Source: Vibrio hepatarius (GTDB lineage: Bacteria > Pseudomonadota > Gammaproteobacteria > Enterobacterales > Vibrionaceae). Taken from it: a stretch of DNA of 64,000 nt. The stretch is taken from NCBI RefSeq assembly GCF_018860525.1, contig NZ_JAHKPM010000021.1, positions 1 through 64,000 of the forward strand, given 5' to 3'. The translations under genes were made by a program, and so were the position numbers. Below the pieces are notes generated by a model. That model did no database searches and was not told the origin of the DNA. It worked only from the letters and a program-made list of their open reading frames with translations. Below are positions 57,935 through 64,000 of this stretch, in pieces (position 1 is the first letter of the stretch; the number at the start of each line of letters is the position of its first letter).

Positions 57935-58954
57935 TTACAGATCAAACTTCACTTCATCTAGCAATTTGATAGCGGCAGCATGATGATCAGCGATTTCATC
58001 TAGAGGGATACTATCCGCTTTGAAGTCGCCCCAAGATGCAACGAGATCGGAACGCTTGACCCCATTTTTAACGGGATATTCATAATTAACTTCAGCATAC
58101 ATGCTCTGGGCTATGTCGCCAGATAAAAACTCCATCAGTTTTAGAGCGTTGTCTTTGTTCGGTGAATACTTAGCCATCGCCATACCAGAAATATTCACAT
58201 GTGTGCCAGTGGTTTTTTGATCGGGGAAGTTAATGTAGACAGCATCTGCCCAAGCTTTTTGCTCTTTATCATTGTACATTTTACCTAGGTAATAACTGTT
58301 ACCTAAAGATACGTCACAAAGACCTTCTTTAATCGCTTTTACTTGAGCACGATCATTACCTTGAGGCTTGCGCGCTAGGTTCGCTTTGACACCCTCTAGC
58401 CACTTCTTAGTTTCAGTTTCACCTTGATGAGCAATCATCGATGAAACCAGTGAAATATTGTAAGGGTGCTTACCACTACGAGTACAAATTTTTCCTTTGA
58501 ATTCAGGCTTAGCTAGATCTTCATACGTAAAGTCATCACCTAGTTTACCAATACGATCACGTGAAGAATAAACACTACGAGTTCGTGTCGTTAGTGCGAA
58601 CCACCCATTATCTTCATCTTGGTATTGTGTTGGAATGTTCTTCTCAAGCACGTCACTCTTCACAGACTGAACCAAACCTTTCTCTGTTAGTTCGGCCAAA
58701 CGGCTAATATCTACCGTTAAAATCACATCCGCTGGACTATACTCACCTTCTTGAGCCAACTTTTCCGCTAAACCTTTTTTAGCAAATTTAACGTTCACTT
58801 TTACACCCGTATCTTTAGTGAACTCGTTGAACATAGGCTCAACTAGGAAAGGTTGACGGTATGAGTAGACGTTCACCTCTTCAGTCTCACTAGCCATTAC
58901 TGTTGGTGCTAAAGTTACGCACGCCAAAGCCGAAAGAGTCAGCACTTTGTTCAT
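57935..58954 (-). CDS. fbpA: Ferric iron-binding periplasmic protein FbpA
   Basis: Binds Fe3+ in the periplasm. The 339-residue precursor has a signal peptide of about 21 residues (ending VMA), the start VNVYSYRQPFLVEPM, and the twin-tyrosine iron site NSYYLGK near residue 215, with further family segments such as ICTRSGKHPYN. First gene of fbpABC, with a Fur box 25 bases upstream of its ATG. Confidence 0.94.
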   Translation of the reverse strand: MNKVLTLSALACVTLAPTVMASETEEVNVYSYRQPFLVEPMFNEFTKDTGVKVNVKFAKKGLAEKLAQEGEYSPADVILTVDISRLAELTEKGLVQSVKSDVLEKNIPTQYQDEDNGWFALTTRTRSVYSSRDRIGKLGDDFTYEDLAKPEFKGKICTRSGKHPYNISLVSSMIAHQGETETKKWLEGVKANLARKPQGNDRAQVKAIKEGLCDVSLGNSYYLGKMYNDKEQKAWADAVYINFPDQKTTGTHVNISGMAMAKYSPNKDNALKLMEFLSGDIAQSMYAEVNYEYPVKNGVKRSDLVASWGDFKADSIPLDEIADHHAAAIKLLDEVKFDL

Positions 58955-58978
58955 TGGTTCAGTCCTTTAATTTCGTAA

Positions 58979-58993
58979 TGATAACGTTTATCA
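58979..58993 (-). promoter_or_regulatory. Fur box upstream of fbpA
   Basis: TGATAACGTTTATCA: a 7-1-7 dyad with both outer hexamers (TGATAA, TTATCA) matching the Fur consensus. It lies 25-39 bases before the fbpA ATG, where Fur-Fe2+ would block transcription. The flanking AATG/GTTG bases weaken the full 19-mer match. Confidence 0.75.
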
Positions 58994-59042
58994 GTTGCGT
59001 TATTATATGTATCACGATTTAGAACTCAATCATTGAAACCAG

Positions 59043-59068
59043 AAAACCTGCCATTCGTGCCAGGTTTT
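59043..59068 (-). terminator. amtB terminator
   Basis: AAAACCTG and CAGGTTTT pair around GCCATTCGTGC-type sequence, 30 bases after the amtB stop on the minus strand, with CTGGTTTC following. It isolates amtB from the Fur-controlled fbpA. Confidence 0.7.
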
Positions 59069-59097
59069 TGAGTACTTTATTTGTAACATGTTATGAC

Positions 59098-60327
59098 TTA
59101 TTTTAAGCTCACAAACTCTGGATAGGCCCCAACACCACAATCATGCAAATCCATACCCTCAAGTTCTTCCTCTTCAGATACGCGAATGCCAAGCGTTGCT
59201 TTGAGTATCGACCATACAACCAAACTACTCACAAATACCCAAGTAAAAATGGTTACAGCACCAAAGAACTGTGTACCAAAACTTGCTTCACCATTACTCA
59301 ACGGCACAATCATCAAACCAAAAAATCCACATATACCATGTACCGATATAGCGCCAACAGGATCATCGATCTTAAGTTTATCCAATGCAATGATGCTAAA
59401 TACCACCAAAACACCGGAAACAGCACCAATAACAACCGAATGCATCGAGGATGGGGACAAAGGATCTGCAGTAATAGCAACCAAACCAGCTAAAGCACCA
59501 TTTAGAACCATAGTAAGATCCGCTTTTCCCCATGTTGTTTTACACACCAACAATGCCGAAAATGCACCTGCCGCCGCAGCAGCATTGGTATTTAGAAAAA
59601 TTTTTCCAACCGCTGTCGCATTAGAAAAATCCGACACCATCAGCTGAGAACCACCGTTGAACCCAAACCACCCAAACCATAAAATAAAAGTACCTAAGGT
59701 TGCCAGTGGCATATTTGAGCCAAGAATAGGATAAATCTCACCATTTTTTCCATATTTTCCACGCCGCGCTCCAAGCAGTAACACCCCAGCGAAAGCTGCT
59801 GCTGCACCAGACATATGCACAATTCCTGAACCAGCAAAATCACTAAATCCAGCTTGTGATAGGAAGCCTCCCCCCCAGGTCCAATACCCTCCCATTGGGT
59901 AAATAAAAGAGGTTAGCACCGCCGAAAAAATCAGAAATGACCACAGCTTCATCCTTTCAGCAACAGCCCCTGAAACAACAGACATCGCCGTAGCAACAAA
60001 CACAACTTGAAAGAAAAAGTCCGACTCTAAAGAATGGTCAGCTCCTATACTTTGCACTCCTATCAGAGCACCAATTGATGGAAGCCAACCACCTTCAGTA
60101 TTATCGACATACATGATGTTATATCCAACAACGAGATACGTAGTACAAGCAATTGCATAAAGGCATACGTTCTTAGTTAATATCTCAGTAGTATTTTTTG
60201 AGCGAACTAAGCCCGCTTCTAACATAGCAAAACCCGCTGCCATCCACATGACAAGCGCGCCCGAAATTAGAAAGAAAAAAGTATCCAGTGCATAACGTAG
60301 CTCTGCTACCGTAGATGTGAGTTCCAT
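59098..60327 (-). CDS. amtB: Ammonium transporter Amt
   Basis: Conducts ammonium across the inner membrane. The 409-residue protein has 11 helices, the Amt signature region (DFAGSGIVHMSGAAAAFAG) with the pore His, the second pore-His segment VHGICGFFG and a short C-terminal tail that contacts the PII protein. No cleavable signal peptide is obvious. The frame is open 17 codons further into glnK, but ATG 60327 has GGAG eight bases before it. It follows glnK by 25 bases. Confidence 0.95.
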   Translation of the reverse strand: MELTSTVAELRYALDTFFFLISGALVMWMAAGFAMLEAGLVRSKNTTEILTKNVCLYAIACTTYLVVGYNIMYVDNTEGGWLPSIGALIGVQSIGADHSLESDFFFQVVFVATAMSVVSGAVAERMKLWSFLIFSAVLTSFIYPMGGYWTWGGGFLSQAGFSDFAGSGIVHMSGAAAAFAGVLLLGARRGKYGKNGEIYPILGSNMPLATLGTFILWFGWFGFNGGSQLMVSDFSNATAVGKIFLNTNAAAAAGAFSALLVCKTTWGKADLTMVLNGALAGLVAITADPLSPSSMHSVVIGAVSGVLVVFSIIALDKLKIDDPVGAISVHGICGFFGLMIVPLSNGEASFGTQFFGAVTIFTWVFVSSLVVWSILKATLGIRVSEEEELEGMDLHDCGVGAYPEFVSLK

Positions 60328-60352
60328 TGTATTTTCTCCATTCCTTGAATTC

Positions 60353-60700
<348 letters not shown>

Positions 60701-60728
60701 TCAAGCTGATATACCTTGTAATCAATAA

Positions 60729-60745
60729 TCCAAACAACATGCCAA
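60729..60745 (-). promoter_or_regulatory. Candidate sigma-54 promoter of glnK-amtB
   Basis: Minus strand TTGGCATGTTGTTTGGA: the -24 GG and -12 G are spaced as in TGGCACG-N4-TTGCA, and TGGCA and TTG elements match, but the -12 C is replaced by G. It would start about 27 bases before the ATG. glnK-amtB operons are normally NtrC/sigma-54 dependent, which supports it. Confidence 0.45.
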
Positions 60746-60798
60746 GTTATTAAGCTCTTAATATATAAATGATTTAAATTATAAGTAGGACAAAAAAA

Positions 60799-60829
60799 CA
60801 AAAGGCGCACCATTACAGTGCGCCCTTTT
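60799..60829 (-). terminator. yacL terminator
   Basis: GGCGCAC and GTGCGCC form a stem with a seven-base loop; on the minus strand TTTTGTTTTTT follows. It lies 40 bases after the yacL stop. Confidence 0.88.
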
Positions 60830-60863
60830 CACAATCATGAGGCAGAAATTAAATACCGTTTAT

Positions 60864-61235
60864 CTACCGAGACTGTAGGAAATCTTGCCATTGTTTAAAC
60901 AAAGATGAGAAGTCTTGCAGACCACAAGATGCTGTACTCTCACTGTTGTAATAATTCAGCTCACTGTCTTCCAGCAAAACGTCACCATGGCTCAAAACAT
61001 TCTCCTGCACTGTCACTTCATCCCCTTGAATAATGAGCGATATTTCACATCCTGCATACTTGTGCTCTAGCAGAGGGGAGTACTTTACAGCCTCTAACAA
61101 CTCGTCCACTTGCTGTATTTTTTGCCTGTCTTTGCCAATTTCTTCTTCAAGCCAGCGGCCAAGGATTTCATGTCCCATACTAGGTTTAACATAGTATTTG
61201 CCCATGAGTGTGTTGCGGATAAATTCGAATTCCAT
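60864..61235 (-). CDS. yacL: UPF0231 family protein YacL
   Basis: A 123-residue protein of unknown function found next to acnB in gamma-proteobacteria. It starts MEFEFIRNTLMGKYYVKPSMGHE and has the conserved SMGHE near residue 20, LNYYNSES and the CGLQDF tail matching E. coli YacL. There are two adjacent ATGs (61238 and 61235) after AAGG; the second aligns with E. coli. No catalytic motif is visible. Confidence 0.9.
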   Translation of the reverse strand: MEFEFIRNTLMGKYYVKPSMGHEILGRWLEEEIGKDRQKIQQVDELLEAVKYSPLLEHKYAGCEISLIIQGDEVTVQENVLSHGDVLLEDSELNYYNSESTASCGLQDFSSLFKQWQDFLQSR

Positions 61236-61291
61236 CATTTCAGCCTTATACAAGTGTCACGCAGAGTATATAGACAGCGTTTATAAAGCTC

Positions 61292-61321
61292 AAAAAAAAG
61301 CGCCTGTCAGTAACAGGCGCT
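61292..61321 (-). terminator. acnB terminator
   Basis: On the minus strand AGCGCCTGTTACTGACAGGCGCT is followed by eight T. Nine to ten base pairs, four-base loop, 27 bases after the acnB stop. Confidence 0.95.
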
Positions 61322-61347
61322 CACAATGTTAGTACTGTTTTGGGTAA

Positions 61348-63945
61348 TTAAACAGGCTCTTGGAAGATGACTGTATCTGCTTTCTTAGTGTATTCTTCCA
61401 TCTTGTGAAAGTTCAAGTAGCGATATGTATCAGCTGCCGTCGCATCAATTTGCTTGGCATATTCTAGGTACTCATCCTTGGTTGGGATTTTTCCGAGAAT
61501 TGCTCCAACCGCTGCCAACTCAGCAGAAGATAAGTAGACATTGGCCCCATTACCAAGACGGTTAGGGAAGTTACGTGTAGACGTTGAGATCACTGTCGCT
61601 TTGTCCGCCACTCTTGCTTGGTTGCCCATACACAGGGAGCACCCAGGAGTTTCAATACGAACCCCTGCACGTCCATAAATTCCGTAGTACCCCTCAGCGG
61701 TAAGCTGATCTCTATCCATTTTGGTTGGAGGTGCAACCCAAAGGCGGGTATCTAACTGACCACCAAACTGCTCCAATAATTTACCAGCTGCGCGGAAATG
61801 ACCAATATTAGTCATACATGAGCCAATGAATACCTCGTCAATTTTGGTATTTTGGACATCAGATAGTAAGCGAGCATCATCTGGATCATTTGGCGCACAA
61901 AGAATCGGCTCCGTAATCTCAGCCAAATCAATGTCAATTACGTGTGCGTACTCAGCATCCGCATCCGCTTCCATGAGTTCAGGATTGGCTACCCACTCTT
62001 CCATCGCTGTGATGCGGCGCTCTATAGTACGGCGATCGCCATAACCTTCAGAAATCATCCATTTCAGCATGACAATATTCGAGTTTAGATACTCTTCAAT
62101 CGACTTCTGAGAGAGCTTGACTGTACAACCAGCAGCAGAACGCTCAGCTGACGCATCAGATAACTCAAATGCTTGCTCAACGGTTAAGTGTTCAACCCCT
62201 TCAATTTCTAGTACTCGACCTGAAAACTCATTTATCTTACCTGCTTTTTCAACTGTAAGTAGGCCTTGCTTAATACCATAATATGGAATGGCATGTACAA
62301 GATCTCGCAGTGTAATTCCAGGCTGCATCTCGCCCTTAAAGCGAACCAAAATCGATTCAGGCATATCCAATGGCATGACGCCTGTAGCGGCGGCAAATGC
62401 AACCAAACCGGATCCTGCTGGGAAAGAAATACCCAGAGGGAAGCGAGTATGCGAGTCACCACCAGTTCCCACAGTATCCGGGAGAAGCATTCTGTTTAGC
62501 CAAGAGTGAATAACACCATCTCCAGGGCGCAAAGATACCCCACCACGGTTCATAATAAAATCTGGTAATGTATGATGAGTATTGACATCAACAGGCTTGG
62601 GATACGCAGAGGTATGACAGAATGATTGCATGACCAAATCAGTTGAGAAACCTAAGCAGGCTAGATCTTTCAGTTCATCTCGCGTCATAGGGCCTGTAGT
62701 ATCTTGAGAGCCTACAGTAGTCATTTTAGGCTCACAGTATGTACCAGGGCGAATACCGTCAACGCCACACGCCTTGCCAACCATTTTTTGAGCTAAAGAA
62801 TACCCTTTACCCGAATCAGCAACAGCACCTGGTTTACGGAAAATATCTGAAGCTTCAAGGCCAAGCGATTGCCGCGCTTTGTCTGTCAAGCCACGCCCAA
62901 TGATGAGCGGGATACGGCCGCCAGCACGGACTTCATCAATAAGCACATCGGTTTTCAGACCAAACTCAGCTAAAGTGTCACCAGTCGCATGATTACATAC
63001 TTTACCTTCGTATGGATAAACATCAATCACATCGCCCATGTTGAGTTCAGATACGTCAACTTCAATAGGTAAAGCTCCAGCATCTTCCATTGTATTGAAG
63101 AAGATAGGCGCTATTTTACCACCGAGAACATATCCACCAGCACGCTTATTCGGCACATTAGGAATATCATCCCCCATAAACCACAACACTGAATTGGTTG
63201 CCGATTTACGTGACGATCCTGTTCCGACTACATCTCCAACATATACCAACTGATGGCCCTTTTTCTTCAGTGTTTCAATCTGAGCTATTGGGCCGATACT
63301 TCCTAGTTGGTCTGGGATAATACCATCGCGCTCGTTTTTCAACATGGCGAGAGCATGAACAGGGATATCTGGTCGTGACCAAGCATCTGGAGCCGGTGAA
63401 AGGTCATCCGTATTCGTTTCACCTGTCACCTTAAAGACAGTTAGAGTAATTTTTTTATCTAACTCAGGCTTGGATAAAAACCATTCGGCATCAGCCCAAG
63501 ACTGCATAATTTTCTTAGCATGCTCGTTACCTGCTTTCGCTTTTTCTTCTACATCATAAAAAGCATCAAACATCAGTAAGGTGTGAGATAAAGCTTTTAC
63601 TGCAATTGGAGCCAAAGCATCATCTTCAATCAGTTCTACAAGGGGTGCTATGTTATAACCACCTTGCATTGTTCCCAGAAGCTGAGCTGCTTTTTCACGG
63701 CTAACTAGAGGGGATTTCACTTCACCTTTAGTCACCGCTGTGAGAAAACCAGCTTTGACATAGGCCGCCTCATCCACACCAGGAGGGATACGATTCTCAA
63801 GCAAGTCAAGAAGTACGGCTTCTTCACCTTGAGGGGGATTTTTCAGTAGTTCAACAAGACCAGCGACTTGTTCAGCGTCTAGTGGTTTCGGAACAACTCC
63901 TTCATCAGCACGCTCTGCGACGTGTTTACGGTAGGCTTCAAGCAC
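61348..63945 (-). CDS. acnB: Aconitate hydratase B (2-methylisocitrate dehydratase activity possible)
   Basis: The main TCA-cycle aconitase of proteobacteria, with a [4Fe-4S] cluster. The 865-residue protein has the AcnB-type HEAT-like N-terminal domain ([21 protein letters not shown]), the swivel domain moved to the N-terminal half ([11 protein letters not shown]) and the cluster cysteines in GSCMTNIGH and PGCSLCMGN. The start is a GTG (63945) behind GAGGAAAAA. When iron is short AcnB is known to act as an RNA-binding protein; that is family knowledge. Confidence 0.98.
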   Translation of the reverse strand: MLEAYRKHVAERADEGVVPKPLDAEQVAGLVELLKNPPQGEEAVLLDLLENRIPPGVDEAAYVKAGFLTAVTKGEVKSPLVSREKAAQLLGTMQGGYNIAPLVELIEDDALAPIAVKALSHTLLMFDAFYDVEEKAKAGNEHAKKIMQSWADAEWFLSKPELDKKITLTVFKVTGETNTDDLSPAPDAWSRPDIPVHALAMLKNERDGIIPDQLGSIGPIAQIETLKKKGHQLVYVGDVVGTGSSRKSATNSVLWFMGDDIPNVPNKRAGGYVLGGKIAPIFFNTMEDAGALPIEVDVSELNMGDVIDVYPYEGKVCNHATGDTLAEFGLKTDVLIDEVRAGGRIPLIIGRGLTDKARQSLGLEASDIFRKPGAVADSGKGYSLAQKMVGKACGVDGIRPGTYCEPKMTTVGSQDTTGPMTRDELKDLACLGFSTDLVMQSFCHTSAYPKPVDVNTHHTLPDFIMNRGGVSLRPGDGVIHSWLNRMLLPDTVGTGGDSHTRFPLGISFPAGSGLVAFAAATGVMPLDMPESILVRFKGEMQPGITLRDLVHAIPYYGIKQGLLTVEKAGKINEFSGRVLEIEGVEHLTVEQAFELSDASAERSAAGCTVKLSQKSIEEYLNSNIVMLKWMISEGYGDRRTIERRITAMEEWVANPELMEADADAEYAHVIDIDLAEITEPILCAPNDPDDARLLSDVQNTKIDEVFIGSCMTNIGHFRAAGKLLEQFGGQLDTRLWVAPPTKMDRDQLTAEGYYGIYGRAGVRIETPGCSLCMGNQARVADKATVISTSTRNFPNRLGNGANVYLSSAELAAVGAILGKIPTKDEYLEYAKQIDATAADTYRYLNFHKMEEYTKKADTVIFQEPV

Positions 63946-64000
63946 GACTTTTTCCTCTCATTGCGGTTCCTCCGTTATTATTACTATTATTCAAAAGTAA

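Noticed and set aside
59186-59647. A 153-codon plus-strand frame opposite amtB.
   Set aside because: Mirror frame of a membrane protein gene with no ribosome site.

Overview
The window is a chromosomal segment of a gamma-proteobacterium of the family Vibrionaceae, almost certainly a Vibrio. It looks roughly 40-43% GC by eye. The evidence is an OmpU-type porin next to greA, a full-length ChiS chitin sensor whose phospho-acceptor residues fall at 469 and 772, the chitin-oligosaccharide ABC operon, and a gene order that follows the Vibrio cholerae chromosome I block from truB back to acnB as I remember it. I see no insertion sequence, prophage, integrase or CRISPR array, and no broken gene. The only internal stop is the programmed frameshift of prfB.

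Layout. Positions 1-6.3 kb hold, all on the minus strand, secG, tRNA-Leu(GAG), tRNA-fMet(CAU), rimP, nusA, infB, rbfA and the start of truB: protein export and the transcription/translation/ribosome-maturation operon. Positions 6.5-18.6 kb hold yhbS, lysS, prfB, brnQ, trmN6, srmB, prfC, a GGDEF-EAL protein, rimI and holD; this block sits between secG and glmM, which are neighbours in relatives. Positions 18.7-24.6 kb hold glmM, folP, ftsH, rlmE, yhbY and greA. Positions 25-31.5 kb hold ompU, dacB, a short MgtE-type Mg2+ transporter with an elaborate leader, tyrS and an M23 peptidase. Positions 31.6-40.4 kb hold an RND efflux pump and its adaptor, erpA, hemL, a tiny Cys-rich membrane protein, an AI-2E-family membrane protein and rsmC.

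Positions 40.6-55.0 kb are the chitin section: chiS, then a long structured promoter region, then a periplasmic chitooligosaccharide-binding protein, two permeases, two ATPases, a cytoplasmic GH9 glucosidase/glucosaminidase, a glucosamine-type kinase and a GH20 hexosaminidase. The chitobiose phosphorylase and sugar-phosphate mutase that I recall following the hexosaminidase in V. cholerae are absent here. Positions 55.1-59.0 kb are a Fur-boxed ferric-iron ABC transporter (fbpABC), 59.1-60.7 kb the ammonium pair glnK-amtB, and 60.9-64 kb yacL and acnB.

Intergenic stretches above 300 bases are few. Positions 24621-25144 hold a probable ompU promoter and long leader, 28558-28935 the mgtE leader plus the tyrS terminator, and 44000-44582 the putative chb control region. 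The most interesting unexplained items are a 14-codon Pro-Pro/acidic leader ORF with competing RNA pairings ahead of the Mg2+ transporter, a symmetric nested dyad ahead of the chitin operon, a pair of 12-bp palindromes ahead of chiS, and an unannotated 39-residue CC..CC membrane protein.
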